From: Sphingomonas sp. 1F27F7B
GTDB lineage: Bacteria; Pseudomonadota; Alphaproteobacteria; Sphingomonadales; Sphingomonadaceae
NCBI RefSeq assembly: GCF_005503355.1
Contig: NZ_SCMK01000005.1
Location: 184,668-248,667, forward strand
Length of the DNA: 64,000 nucleotides
Reading direction: 5' to 3'
Shown here: in pieces, positions 1-8,784 of the stretch
How the letters are laid out: each line of letters starts with the position of its first letter
How positions within the stretch are numbered: the first letter of the stretch is position 1
Translations under genes and position numbers: made by a program
Notes under the pieces: generated by a model
Told to the model about the DNA's origin: nothing
The model's database searches: none
The model's input: only the letters and a program-made list of their open reading frames with translations

Positions 1-635
1 TGCACAATCGCCTGATCGCGCGTGGCCCGCGCACCGATCCTTCGCTGGTCTTCGACTGGGTGAGCCTCTGGGCGCTGGCGGTGAACGAGGAGAATGCCGC
101 CGGCGGCCGCGTCGTCACTGCGCCGACCAACGGGGCGGCGGGGGTGATCCCCGCGGTGCTGCGCTATTACGAGACCTTCTGCGCCAATCCGACGCCGGCC
201 GGCTCGCGCACCTTCCTGCTCACCACGGCCGCGATCGGCTTCCTCTACAAGAAGCGCGCCTCGATCTCTGCCGCCGAGATGGGCTGCCAGGGCGAGGTGG
301 GCGTCGCCTGCTCGATGGCGGCGGCGGGCCTCGCGGCGGCGCTCGGTGCCACCAACGCCCAGATCGAGAATGCCGCCGAGATCGGCATGGAGCATAATCT
401 CGGCCTCACCTGCGATCCGATCGGCGGGCTGGTCCAGATTCCCTGCATCGAGCGCAACACCATGGGCGCGATCAAGGCGATCAACGCCGCCTATCTGGCG
501 ATGCACGGCGACGGCAGCCATGTCGTCAGCCTCGACGCCGTGATCGAGACCATGCGCCAGACCGGCGAGGACATGCGCTCCAAGTACAAGGAGACTGCCC
601 AGGGCGGCCTCGCGGTGAACGTGGTGGCCTGCTGA
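1..635 (+). CDS. sdaA: L-serine dehydratase (L-serine ammonia-lyase), 3' part
   Basis: The frame is open from the first bases of the window, so the gene starts upstream; about 210 C-terminal residues are visible. It matches the alpha (catalytic) part of iron-sulfur L-serine dehydratase, which deaminates serine to pyruvate and ammonia in the cytosol. Visible family signatures are the [20 protein letters not shown] stretch and two cysteine regions, [11 protein letters not shown] and [13 protein letters not shown], which in this family supply the 4Fe-4S ligands. The stop is TGA at 633-635. Whether the N-terminal beta domain is fused cannot be seen here. Confidence 0.93.
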   Translation, partial: HNRLIARGPRTDPSLVFDWVSLWALAVNEENAAGGRVVTAPTNGAAGVIPAVLRYYETFCANPTPAGSRTFLLTTAAIGFLYKKRASISAAEMGCQGEVGVACSMAAAGLAAALGATNAQIENAAEIGMEHNLGLTCDPIGGLVQIPCIERNTMGAIKAINAAYLAMHGDGSHVVSLDAVIETMRQTGEDMRSKYKETAQGGLAVNVVAC

Positions 636-683
636 GCCGCCTTTACGAGCCACCTCTGGATTGGGGACTCATATTTCTTCAAT

Positions 684-820
684 CGTCATCCCCGCGCAGG
701 CGGGGATCCAGGGCCAGGTGCGGAGCCGAGGTGGCGGAGTGCTGCCCGCTCCGGATGGCGTTCGCGCGGTGGCGCCGATATCCCGCATTATCCTGGATCC
801 CCGCCTGCGCGGGGATGACG
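684..820. repeat. Inverted pair of 29-bp palindromic repeats
   Basis: Bases 684-712 and 792-820 are exact reverse complements of each other over 29 bases. Each arm itself contains a short GC-rich palindrome (ccccgcgcaggcgggg). The arms are 79 bases apart in the gap between the serine dehydratase and the dehydrogenase genes. A REP-like or miniature mobile element pair is the likely identity; the structure could also act as a terminator for the upstream gene. Copies elsewhere in the genome cannot be checked here. Confidence 0.8.
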
Positions 821-875
821 GTGGAAGTGCAACGACGCGCTTGCCACCGGCGTGCGCTCAGGGGATCGTGCCGCC

Positions 876-1892
876 ATGCGTATCGCCGTCTTCAACACCA
901 AGCCCTATGATCGCCGCTTCCTGACCGAGGCGAACGCCGCCTTCGGCCACGACCTGCACTTCCTCGAGCCCCGGCTCGAGCCCGCCACCGTATCGCTGGC
1001 GGCCGGGCATCGGGCAGTATGCGTCTTCGTCAACGACACGGTCGATGCCGAAGTGCTGGAGGCGCTGGCGAGCCAGGATACGAAGCTGGTCGCGCTGCGC
1101 TGCGCGGGGTTCAACAATGTCGATCTCGCCGCGGCCCGGCGACTCGGCATCGAGGTGGTGCGCGTGCCCGCCTATTCGCCGCACGCGGTCGCCGAGTTCA
1201 CCATCGGCATGATGCTGGCGGTCGATCGCCGCATCCCGCGTGCCTGGGCGCGGGTGCGCGACAATAATTTCGCGCTCGAAGGGCTGATCGGGCGCAATCT
1301 CCATGGCCGCACCGTCGGCGTGGTCGGCACCGGCAAGATCGGGGCGCTGGTCGCCCGCGGCCTGCGGCTGGGCTTTGGCTGCACGGTGCTGGCCAGCGAC
1401 CTTGTCCCCGATCCCGAGCTGGAGGCGATCGGGGTGCGCTATGTCCCCCGCGACCTGCTGCTGCGCGAGGCCGAGATCGTCACGCTCCATTGCCCGCTCA
1501 CTCCGGACACGCGGCATCTGATCGATGCAGCCGCGATCGAGGCGGCGCGCGACGGGCTGATGATCGTCAACACCAGCCGCGGCGCGCTGATCGACACCGC
1601 CGCGCTGATCACGGGCCTCAAGCGCCGCAAGATCGGTGCCGTCGCGCTCGACGTGTACGAGCAGGAGGCCGACCTGTTCTTCGAGGACCTGTCGAGCGAG
1701 ATCGTCTCGGACGACCTGTTCCAGCGGCTGCTCACCTTTCCCAACGTGCTGATCACCGGGCACCAGGCCTTCCTGACCGAAGAGGCGCTGGCCGCCATCG
1801 CCGAGACCACGCTGCGGAGCGCCGCCGATGCCGAGGCGGGCCGGCCGCTCGAAAACCGGGTTGATGCCGCGCGGATGGCCTCTTCGAAGTGA
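876..1892 (+). CDS. ldhA: D-2-hydroxyacid dehydrogenase, D-lactate dehydrogenase (LdhA) type
   Basis: A 338-residue NAD-dependent D-2-hydroxyacid dehydrogenase, expected to interconvert pyruvate and D-lactate in the cytosol. The N-terminus MRIAVFNTKPYDRRF resembles E. coli LdhA. The Rossmann motif GTGKIG lies near residue 155, followed by the catalytic-Arg region NTSRGALID, the acidic YEQE segment and the catalytic His in GHQAF. Length fits the family (about 330). I chose the ATG at 876 over an in-frame GTG at 852 because it starts at the conserved N-terminus and follows a gggga ribosome site. Related 2-ketoacid reductases remain possible. Confidence 0.87.
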   Translation: MRIAVFNTKPYDRRFLTEANAAFGHDLHFLEPRLEPATVSLAAGHRAVCVFVNDTVDAEVLEALASQDTKLVALRCAGFNNVDLAAARRLGIEVVRVPAYSPHAVAEFTIGMMLAVDRRIPRAWARVRDNNFALEGLIGRNLHGRTVGVVGTGKIGALVARGLRLGFGCTVLASDLVPDPELEAIGVRYVPRDLLLREAEIVTLHCPLTPDTRHLIDAAAIEAARDGLMIVNTSRGALIDTAALITGLKRRKIGAVALDVYEQEADLFFEDLSSEIVSDDLFQRLLTFPNVLITGHQAFLTEEALAAIAETTLRSAADAEAGRPLENRVDAARMASSK

Positions 1893-1975
1893 GAATGTCG
1901 GCTTTGGTCGCAGTGCCGTTCCCGGAGCGCCGCGCCACCGGCTAGCCCCGCACCGTTCGTGCCGGGAGGGTGATC

Positions 1976-3349
1976 ATGCGCGTGTTGGGAATGGTGGCCG
2001 CCCTGGCCATGGTCGCGGCGATGCCCGTGCGGGCCGACGGGATCGACGACTATGTGCGCAGCCAGATGGAAGCAGGGCATATCCCGGGCGTCGCAGTCGC
2101 GGTGGTGCACAAGGGCAAGGTCGAGACGGTGCGCAGCTATGGGCTCGCCAATCTCGAATGGGATGCCCCGGTCACACCCGAGACGCGCTTCCAGACCGCG
2201 TCGGCGACCAAGATCTTCACCGGCATCGCGCTGATGCGGCTGGTCGAGGCCGGCAAGCTCCGCCTCGACGACACGCTCGATCGCTTCTTCCCCGAGGCGC
2301 CGGCGAGCTGGCGCGGGATCACCATCCTCCAGCTCGCCAGCCACAGCTCCGGCCTGCCCGACCGGCTGGGCGAGCATGTCGACAGCGTGGCGGCAACCGT
2401 CGCCGCCGCGCAGAAGGCACCGCTAGCCTATGCGCCGGGCACCGAGACGCGCTACGGCTTCACCGATTTCGTCGTGCTGCGCGCGGCGATGGAGCAGGCG
2501 GCAGGCAAGGGCATCGCCGCGATCTTCCGCGACGAGATCTGCCTGCCGCTCGGCCTGATGGACACCGGCTTCAACGACGAGCGCCAATGGGGGCCGTTCC
2601 GCTCGGCGCTGCCCCTGCCTCGTCGCGCGACCGTCCATGCCTGGAAGGACGGCGAGCAGCGGATCAGCGGGTTCCTCTATGGCGAGACCGGCTATGCGGC
2701 GGGCGGACTGTTCAGCTCGGCGCGCGATCTGGCGGCGCTGTTCGCTGCGCTCGACCGGGGCGAACTGCTCAAGCCCGAGAGCCGGCAGCTGCTTCAGACA
2801 CCGCCCTTGCTCAAGAACGGCAAGCCGGCCGCATTCGGCGTGGGATGGACCGCCGGTACCTGGCACGGCGTCAAGGTGGTCGGTCATAGCGGCGGGCCGG
2901 CGCTGGCCGACATCCTCCATGCCGATGCGGAGGGGCTGACGGTGATCGTGCTCACCAACCAGCAGCGTTACTATCCCTTGCTGGCCCGCCGCGTCGCGGA
3001 TTTCTACCTCCCGCCGGCGCCCCCGCCCGTGGTGCTGGCCGACGCCGAGCCCGCGCTCACCGCGCTGATGCGCACGGCGCTGGCGGAAGCTGCCGCCGGC
3101 AAGCTCGACCGCAGCCGCTATGCCGCCGGCGCGATGCAGGGTCCGGTGCCCTTCCTGGAGGATTTCGGCCAGGCGCTGCTCGCCGCACTGGGGCCGGTGC
3201 AGCAGGTCAGCCTGATCGAGGACGTGCCCGGCAAGGCCGAGCATGTCCGCCGCTATGCCATCACCTTTCGGAACCAGGCGTTGGTCTGGCGCTTCGCGGT
3301 CGATGCGGCGGGCAAGATCACCGATCTCCATCCTCCCTCGGACGACTGA
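1976..3349 (+). CDS. Secreted serine hydrolase, class C beta-lactamase/penicillin-binding family
   Basis: A 457-residue protein with a clear signal peptide (cleavage near residue 20, after PVRA) and a beta-lactamase-fold domain over about residues 22-350. The nucleophile motif S76-A-T-K79 and the third motif HSGG are present. The second motif expected as Y-x-N is Y160-G-F here, so the usual Asn is missing. A C-terminal region of about 110 residues follows. The ATG at 1976 is favoured over a GTG at 1970 because gggaggg lies at good spacing. Likely a periplasmic esterase or peptidase rather than a true beta-lactamase; the substrate is unknown. Confidence 0.82.
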   Translation: MRVLGMVAALAMVAAMPVRADGIDDYVRSQMEAGHIPGVAVAVVHKGKVETVRSYGLANLEWDAPVTPETRFQTASATKIFTGIALMRLVEAGKLRLDDTLDRFFPEAPASWRGITILQLASHSSGLPDRLGEHVDSVAATVAAAQKAPLAYAPGTETRYGFTDFVVLRAAMEQAAGKGIAAIFRDEICLPLGLMDTGFNDERQWGPFRSALPLPRRATVHAWKDGEQRISGFLYGETGYAAGGLFSSARDLAALFAALDRGELLKPESRQLLQTPPLLKNGKPAAFGVGWTAGTWHGVKVVGHSGGPALADILHADAEGLTVIVLTNQQRYYPLLARRVADFYLPPAPPPVVLADAEPALTALMRTALAEAAAGKLDRSRYAAGAMQGPVPFLEDFGQALLAALGPVQQVSLIEDVPGKAEHVRRYAITFRNQALVWRFAVDAAGKITDLHPPSDD

Positions 3350-3351
3350 CC

Positions 3352-3852
3352 ATGGCCCGAAATCCCCACGCTTCGATCCTTGCCGCCGCTGCGTTGCTGC
3401 TGAGCCATGCCGGGCTGGCCGCGGCGCAGGAGGTGCCCGCGACTCCGCCGCCGCCCGCGAAGGATCCCGCCTGCGCCGCGCTGCGTAGCGAAGTCTCCCA
3501 GCTCGAGCTCGATATCCAGCGCGAAGGCGTCGCGATGTCGAAACAGGCCAATGACATGCAGAAGAAGCTGCGGGCGCGGCAGGACACGATGCGCACGGCC
3601 GGGCTGCTCTCGATGATCCCGGGGGCCGGCATGGTCGGCTCGCTGGTGTCGCGCGCGGCGGGCGCCGGGATGCGCGGCATGCCCCAGGACATGCAGGCGT
3701 CGATGGACCGCCAGATCGCCCTGAGCGAGCGGATGGTCGCCGCTTCCCAGGCGCTGCACGACAAATGCGGCGAGGACGCCTATGGCCCGCCGATGTCGGC
3801 CGAGGAGCGCAGGGCGCTTCAGGCCGAAGCGACGGCGAGCCAGCCGAACTGA
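3352..3852 (+). CDS. Secreted helical protein of unknown function
   Basis: A 166-residue protein that starts three bases after the serine hydrolase stop, so it is probably co-transcribed with it. It has a signal peptide (hydrophobic residues 8-24, AAAQ cleavage site) and a short Pro-rich linker. An Ala/Gln/Lys-rich segment of likely coiled coil follows, then a Gly/Met-rich hydrophobic stretch around residues 80-105. Two cysteines, one in each half of the mature protein, could form a disulfide. I do not recognise the family. Confidence 0.7.
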   Translation: MARNPHASILAAAALLLSHAGLAAAQEVPATPPPPAKDPACAALRSEVSQLELDIQREGVAMSKQANDMQKKLRARQDTMRTAGLLSMIPGAGMVGSLVSRAAGAGMRGMPQDMQASMDRQIALSERMVAASQALHDKCGEDAYGPPMSAEERRALQAEATASQPN

Positions 3853-3935
3853 TCCGGCCGGCCGGCACGCGCGCGTTCGCCCTTGCCAGCGGGAGCGACA
3901 AGGCGGATCGTGCGTTGGGCGCGCACGGAGGCGGC

Positions 3936-4709
3936 ATGAAGATAGATCTGGACGATTACGAAGCCGGCAAGGATTTCGACGGCGACTATGACAAGGCGCT
4001 CGCCAGGATCCAGAAGCGGCTGAGCCACATCCATTATGCGCACATCGTCCATCGGCGCCGCGCGATCATTGCGTTCGAGGGCTGGGACGCAGCGGGGAAG
4101 GGCGGCATCATCCAGCGCCTCACCGGCGAATGGGATCCGCGCTATTATGAGGTCTGGCCGATCGCCGCGCCCACCCAGGAGGAACTCGCCCATCACTTCC
4201 TCTGGCGCTTCTGGCGGCGGCTGCCCGCCCAGCACAATATCGCGATCTTCGACCGCAGCTGGTATGGCCGCGTCCTCGTCGAGCGGGTCGAGGGTTTCGC
4301 CAGCAAGGCCGAATGGGAACGCGGCTATGACGAGATCAACGATTTCGAGGCGCAACAGCTCACCGCGGGTACCACGCTGGTGAAGGTCTTCGTCCATGTG
4401 ACGCAGGAGACGCAGGACAAGCGCCTGAAGGACCGGCTGGAGCATCCCTGGAAGCGCTGGAAGACCGGGCTCGACGACTTTCGCAACCGCGCCAAGCGCC
4501 CGCAATATCTCGAAGCGATGCACGAGATGTTCGCGCGCACCAGCACGCAGCACGCGCCCTGGATCGTGATCGACGGCAACGACAAGAAGGCGGCGCGGAT
4601 CGCCGCGCTCACCGCCATCGCCGACGCGCTGGAGGCGCATGTGCCGATGGAGCCGCCCCGGCTCGATCCCGAAGTGGAGAAGGTCGCGAGGAAGGCGCTG
4701 GGGCTCTAG
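3936..4709 (+). CDS. ppk2: Polyphosphate kinase 2 family protein
   Basis: A 257-residue single-domain PPK2. These enzymes move phosphate between polyphosphate and nucleotides. The Walker A motif EGWDAAGKGG is at residues 48-57 and the Walker B/lid region FDRSWYGRVLVE at 105-116. Length suits the short, one-domain class. An upstream extension of the frame exists, but the ATG at 3936 is preceded by ggaggcggc and begins the conserved domain. Direction (nucleotide synthesis or polyphosphate synthesis) cannot be decided from these motifs. Confidence 0.93.
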   Translation: MKIDLDDYEAGKDFDGDYDKALARIQKRLSHIHYAHIVHRRRAIIAFEGWDAAGKGGIIQRLTGEWDPRYYEVWPIAAPTQEELAHHFLWRFWRRLPAQHNIAIFDRSWYGRVLVERVEGFASKAEWERGYDEINDFEAQQLTAGTTLVKVFVHVTQETQDKRLKDRLEHPWKRWKTGLDDFRNRAKRPQYLEAMHEMFARTSTQHAPWIVIDGNDKKAARIAALTAIADALEAHVPMEPPRLDPEVEKVARKALGL

Positions 4710-4826
4710 CGGCCCGGAATCGTCGGGTCTCGTGTCGGAAAAGTCGACTTTCGTCGTGCGCGCATGGCCATCCCCGTGCCTGTGTATTATGTGGGCAACT
4801 CACATCGTGATCCGGGAGACTCATCC

Positions 4827-5864
4827 GTGCGTATCTTCGTCATCGCCAGCCTGATGCTGCTCGCCGTTCCGGCGGCGGCCGCACCCGGCGACTTGTCTGG
4901 ACCCGCTGCCGCCCATGCCGTGGACGCGCTGATCGCGTCGATGAACGGCTATGTCGATCCGCAGACCGGGGCACGGGTGCAGGCGCTTCTCCGCAAGGAG
5001 CGCAAGCGCCTGTCGGCGATCCGTGACCGCGAGGCGCTGGTGCGGGAAGTCAACCTGCTGCTCGCCGACGCGCACGACCAGCATCTGAAGATCCGGATCG
5101 ATACGATGGATCCCAAACAGGCGGCGCGCAGCCCCGAGGACGAGGCGCTGCTGGAGCGGCACCTCGCGCATGGCCTGATGGCGGTACGGCGGCTGCCGGG
5201 CAATATCGGCTATCTCAAGCTGCGCTATTTCGCCGCCGACGCCGAAGGGGCCCGCATGGTCGATCAGGCAATGCACATGCTGAAGGACAGTGGCGCGCTG
5301 ATCATCGACCTGCGCGAGAATACCGGCGGCGGCGGCGCGACCGATACCCGTCTGCTCGGCCACCTCTCCGCCACTCCGATCCCGATGGCGAAGATCCACT
5401 GGCGCAAGCCCGATGGCAGCTTCGTGGTCGAGCAGCGCGTGGCGGACATGCCGGCCGGCGGCCCGCTCTACGCCGATCGCCCGGTCTTCGTCCTCATGGC
5501 GAAGCGCACTTTCTCGGCTGCCGAGGGCTTCGCATATGATCTTCAGGCGGCACGCCGGGCCACGCTGGTCGGCGAGGCGAGCCGCGGCGGCGGCAATCCC
5601 GCGAATCGCAACGTCGAGCTGGGTTCCGGCATGAGCGCTTTCGTCCCCAATGGCCGCGTCGAGCATCCGACGACTCATGGCAATTGGGAGGGGAAGGGCG
5701 TCCAGCCCGATATTGCCAGCGACCCGAAGCTCGCACTGGTCGAGGCCTATCGCCGCGCGCTCGCGGTGGCGAGGCCGCTGGCCACGACGCCCAAGTCCGA
5801 AAGGGAACGCGCCGACGCCATCGCCGACCCCGAGGCCGTGCTCCGCGCCGACGCCGGCCTGTAG
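4827..5864 (+). CDS. Secreted S41-family peptidase
   Basis: A 345-residue secreted protein: GTG start at 4827 after gggag, signal peptide ending AAAA near residue 19. The tail-protease (S41/TSPc) core spans roughly residues 120-325. The predicted nucleophile is Ser230 in KRTFSAAEG, and DLRENTGGG near residue 161 is the conserved strand-turn before the active site. There is no PDZ domain, unlike CtpA/Prc. It probably acts on peptides or misfolded proteins in the envelope. An upstream in-frame ATG at 4764 would put unrelated residues before the signal peptide. Confidence 0.85.
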   Translation: MRIFVIASLMLLAVPAAAAPGDLSGPAAAHAVDALIASMNGYVDPQTGARVQALLRKERKRLSAIRDREALVREVNLLLADAHDQHLKIRIDTMDPKQAARSPEDEALLERHLAHGLMAVRRLPGNIGYLKLRYFAADAEGARMVDQAMHMLKDSGALIIDLRENTGGGGATDTRLLGHLSATPIPMAKIHWRKPDGSFVVEQRVADMPAGGPLYADRPVFVLMAKRTFSAAEGFAYDLQAARRATLVGEASRGGGNPANRNVELGSGMSAFVPNGRVEHPTTHGNWEGKGVQPDIASDPKLALVEAYRRALAVARPLATTPKSERERADAIADPEAVLRADAGL

Positions 5865-5880
5865 GCCGCTGGTACGGACG

Positions 5881-6510
5881 CTAGGCCGGCGCGAACGCGC
5901 CGTCCGCCCCCATCACGTGCAGCACGCCATCGGCAATGGCGAAATAGGCCCCGTGGAGCGCGAGCTTGCCCGATGCCACCCGCTCGGCGACGAACGGGAA
6001 GGTCAGCAGGTTCACCAGCGACACCCGCACCGTCTCCAGCTCCAGCGCGCGCACTGCCTCGGGGCCGGTGCCGTGCTCGGCGACGATCCGCTCGCGTGCC
6101 GGATCGAGCATGTCGACCCAGTGGGCGATGAACCCGCCCTGGCCGTTCGGTGCGCCCTTGAAGCGCTGCGACAAGGCCGCCGCCACGCCGCCGCACGCGC
6201 CGTGGCCCAGCACCAGTATCTCGGGCACTTCGAGCTGGTTCACCGCGAATTCCAGCGCGGCGGAGACGCCGTGCCGGCTGGCATCGTCCTCGAAGGGCGG
6301 CACCAGGTTGGCGACATTGCGCACCACGAAGATCTCGCCCGGCACGGTGTCGAAGATCTGGGCGGGATCGACTCGGCTGTCCGAGCAGGCGATCACCATC
6401 ACCCGCGGGCTCTGGCCTTCGCTCAGGCCCGACCATCGGTCGCGGTGGCGGCGATATTCGCTGGTCCGGAAACGCTGATAGCCGTCGAGCAGGTCGGTGA
6501 AATCGGTCAT
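5881..6510 (-). CDS. Beta-class carbonic anhydrase
   Basis: A 209-residue beta-carbonic anhydrase that interconverts CO2 and bicarbonate. The zinc site is complete: C42-x-D44-x-R46 in ACSDSRVDP, with H103 and C106 in GHGACGG. Length fits the family. ATG at 6510 is chosen because MTDFTDLLDGYQRF is the usual beginning; an upstream start at 6546 adds unconserved residues. It is transcribed divergently from lipA across a gap of 125 bases that should hold both promoters. Confidence 0.95.
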   Translation of the reverse strand: MTDFTDLLDGYQRFRTSEYRRHRDRWSGLSEGQSPRVMVIACSDSRVDPAQIFDTVPGEIFVVRNVANLVPPFEDDASRHGVSAALEFAVNQLEVPEILVLGHGACGGVAAALSQRFKGAPNGQGGFIAHWVDMLDPARERIVAEHGTGPEAVRALELETVRVSLVNLLTFPFVAERVASGKLALHGAYFAIADGVLHVMGADGAFAPA

Positions 6511-6635
6511 GGCCGATGCCGTAACGCCCGGCGTCCGGCCTGCCAAGTTTGTATCGAACTGTTGCTCGCGGCTTCGATTGACGAAAGTGCAACCGGGGCT
6601 GGAATCGCCGGCCCACCCGCTCTATCTGGCCTGTC

Positions 6636-7562
6636 ATGAACGATCTCTCGCCGCAGCCTCGCCCTGAGCGTCAACGCAAGCCCGACTGGATCCGCGTGAA
6701 GGCGCCCACTTCGGAAGGCTTCGCCAAGACGCGGGCGCTGATGCGCGCCAAGAACCTCGTCACGGTGTGCGAGGAAGCGGCCTGCCCGAACATCGGCGAA
6801 TGCTGGACCAAGAAGCACGCCACGGTGATGATCCTGGGCGATGTCTGCACCCGCGCCTGCCGCTTCTGCAACGTCAAGACCGGCATGCCGCGCAAGGTCG
6901 ACCCGCTGGAGCCGCAGCACGTGGCCGAGGCCGCTGCGCAGATGGGCCTGGAGCATATCGTCATCACCTCGGTCGACCGCGACGACCTGCCGGACGGCGG
7001 CGCCTCGCAGTTCGTCAAGGTGATCGAGGAAATCCGCAAGGCGAACCCGACCACCACGATCGAGATCCTCACGCCCGATTTCCGCAACAAGCACGAAGCC
7101 GCGGTCGAGGCGATCGTCGCCGCGCGGCCGGACGTCTACAACCACAATCTCGAGACGGTGCCGAGGCTCTATCCGAACATCCGCCCGGGCGCGCGCTACT
7201 ATGCGTCGCTGCGCCTGCTGGAGACAGTGAAGAAGCTCGATCCGACGATCTTCACCAAGTCGGGCATCATGCTGGGCCTGGGCGAGCAGCGCTTGGAGGT
7301 CCATCAGGTCATGGACGACATGCGTTCGGCCGACATCGATTTCCTGACCATGGGCCAGTATCTCCAGCCGACTCCGCGTCATGCCAAGGTCGAGGAGTTC
7401 GTCACGCCCCAGGCTTTCCAGGCCTATGGCGCGATCGGCCGGGCCAAGGGCTTTCTCCAGGTCGCCTCGTCGCCGCTCACGCGCTCCAGCTATCATGCCG
7501 GCGAGGATTTCGCCGAAATGAAGGCTGCGCGCGAAGCGAAGCTGGCGAAGGGGGCAAGATGA
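6636..7562 (+). CDS. lipA: Lipoyl synthase
   Basis: A 308-residue radical-SAM enzyme that inserts two sulfurs into octanoyl groups on lipoyl domains. It carries the auxiliary cluster cysteines C45, C50 and C56 ([12 protein letters not shown]), the radical-SAM motif C71-x3-C75-x2-C78, and the C-terminal RSSYHA motif that supplies the serine ligand. Length and layout are typical. The next gene (RatA/Coq10-like) lies on the same strand after a repeat of about 130 bases. Confidence 0.97.
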   Translation: MNDLSPQPRPERQRKPDWIRVKAPTSEGFAKTRALMRAKNLVTVCEEAACPNIGECWTKKHATVMILGDVCTRACRFCNVKTGMPRKVDPLEPQHVAEAAAQMGLEHIVITSVDRDDLPDGGASQFVKVIEEIRKANPTTTIEILTPDFRNKHEAAVEAIVAARPDVYNHNLETVPRLYPNIRPGARYYASLRLLETVKKLDPTIFTKSGIMLGLGEQRLEVHQVMDDMRSADIDFLTMGQYLQPTPRHAKVEEFVTPQAFQAYGAIGRAKGFLQVASSPLTRSSYHAGEDFAEMKAAREAKLAKGAR

Positions 7563-7693
7563 TCCTCCCCGGAACGGGGAGGGGGACCGCCAGCGAAGCT
7601 GGTGGTGGAGGGGGTTATCCGCCAGCGATTCGTTCGTCGCGCCCCCCCTCCGCCAGCGCTACGCGCCGCCACCTCCCCGTGCCGGGGAGGATC
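7561..7693. repeat. Sphingomonad-type GC-rich intergenic repeat (REP-like)
   Basis: The block starts at gatcctccccgg (7561-7572) and ends at its exact reverse complement (7682-7693). Inside are further ctccccg/cggggag palindromes and the phrase gggggaccgccagcgaagc. This layout is common between genes in sphingomonads and Caulobacter. It overlaps the last bases of the lipA stop. It may act as an mRNA-stabilising or attenuating element between lipA and the next gene, or be a non-autonomous mobile repeat. Confidence 0.7.
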
Positions 7694-7704
7694 TAAGAGA
7701 AGCA

Positions 7705-8211
7705 ATGCCCAAGCATTCCGAGACCCGCCCGCTGCCCTATACGCCGGAGCAGATGTTCGATCTGGTGGCGGACGTCGCGCGCTATCCCGAGTTCCTGCCC
7801 TGGGTCAGCGCGATCCGGGTGCGCTCGAACAGCGATAGCCAGATGGTCGCGGACATGATCGTCGGCTTCAAGGGCCTGCGCGAGACCTTCACTTCCAAGG
7901 TGGAGAAGCAGCGCCCCGGCGGGCTGCACATCGAATATGTCGACGGCCCGCTCAAGCATCTTCGCAACGACTGGGGCTTCCGGCCGGATGGGCAGGGCGG
8001 CTGCCTGGTCGATTTCTCGGTGGACTTCGCGTTCAAGAACCGCGTGTTCGAGATGCTCGCCGGCCAGATGTTCGACCGTGCGCTCAGGAAGATGATCAAC
8101 GCGTTCGAGGAGCGCGCCGCGCGGCTCTATGGCGATTCGACGTCGGCTTCGTCAGCCTCCGGCGCCGAGGCCCCCGGCATCAGCAGCTCGAGCGCGCACA
8201 GCGCCGCCTGA
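7705..8211 (+). CDS. RatA/Coq10-like START-domain protein
   Basis: A 168-residue protein with the polyketide-cyclase/START-like fold used by Coq10 (ubiquinone binding) and E. coli RatA. Signatures are the N-terminal YTPEQMFDLVADVARYPEF, the central VGFKGLRETFTSKV, and FEMLAGQMFDRALRKM near the end. Coq10 proteins bind and deliver ubiquinone for respiration, which is the likely role here; the toxin label RatA is less likely. The last 85 bases overlap the 3' end of the convergent pncC gene. Confidence 0.87.
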   Translation: MPKHSETRPLPYTPEQMFDLVADVARYPEFLPWVSAIRVRSNSDSQMVADMIVGFKGLRETFTSKVEKQRPGGLHIEYVDGPLKHLRNDWGFRPDGQGGCLVDFSVDFAFKNRVFEMLAGQMFDRALRKMINAFEERAARLYGDSTSASSASGAEAPGISSSSAHSAA

Positions 8212-8672
8212 AGCCGCACGCCGGCGCGGCCGTTATTCTCGAAATGGCGCGCATCGGCGACGATGTGATCGGGATCGGCTCCGCGCACCGCCTGGGCGAA
8301 CACCACCGTGCCCACCGGCTTCTTCTCGCTGCCGCCATCGGGGCCGGCAATGCCGGTGATCGCCACCGCGACATCGGCATGGGTGCGCTCCAGCGCGCCG
8401 CGCGCCATGCTCCATGCGACGGCGATCGAGACCGAGCCGAACGTCTCCAGCACGTCGCTGCCCACCTTGAGCACGTCGTGCTTGGCTTCGTTCGAATATG
8501 TGACGAAGCCGGCGTCGAAGACGTCGGACGAGCCGGGGATCTCGGTGAGCGCGGCGGAGACGAGGCCGCCGGTGCAGCTCTCGGCAACGGCGACGCGGCG
8601 GCCGGCGGCGCGATTGGCGTCAAGCACCTTGCGCGCGGCGGCAACCAGCTCCGGCGGGAGAATCGTGTCCAT
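8127..8672 (-). CDS. pncC: Nicotinamide-nucleotide amidase, CinA C-terminal family
   Basis: A 181-residue stand-alone CinA C-terminal domain. PncC deamidates NMN to nicotinate mononucleotide in NAD recycling. The conserved AVAESCTGG motif (residues 28-36), the FVTYSNEAK segment and the AITGIAGPDGG loop are all present. The last 20 or so residues are acidic and unconserved and run into the oppositely oriented RatA/Coq10-like gene. It is on the same strand as ispDF upstream, with a hairpin-containing gap of 112 bases. Confidence 0.93.
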   Translation of the reverse strand: MDTILPPELVAAARKVLDANRAAGRRVAVAESCTGGLVSAALTEIPGSSDVFDAGFVTYSNEAKHDVLKVGSDVLETFGSVSIAVAWSMARGALERTHADVAVAITGIAGPDGGSEKKPVGTVVFAQAVRGADPDHIVADARHFENNGRAGVRLQAALCALELLMPGASAPEADEADVESP

Positions 8673-8757
8673 AGGCGCGGGCCTTTGCCACCCTATTGTT
8701 GCCGACGCGAGTCAGTTCCTTCACGGGGGTGTGAACGCTTGGCGACCTGTCCAATCT

Positions 8758-8781
8758 CTCCCCCGGCTTGCCCGGGGAGGA
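8758..8781 (-). terminator. Hairpin after ispDF, likely terminator or REP-type repeat
   Basis: On the minus strand, just after the ispDF stop, cctccccgggcaagccgggg can fold into a strong GC stem with a small loop. The arm sequence (cctccccgg) is shared with the intergenic repeat at 7561-7693, so it could be either a terminator or one more copy of the same palindrome family. No T-run follows. Confidence 0.45.
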
Positions 8782-8784
8782 ATT

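Noticed and set aside
684..820. CRISPR-like repeats
   Set aside because: There are only two copies, in inverted orientation, and no spacer series or cas gene in the window.
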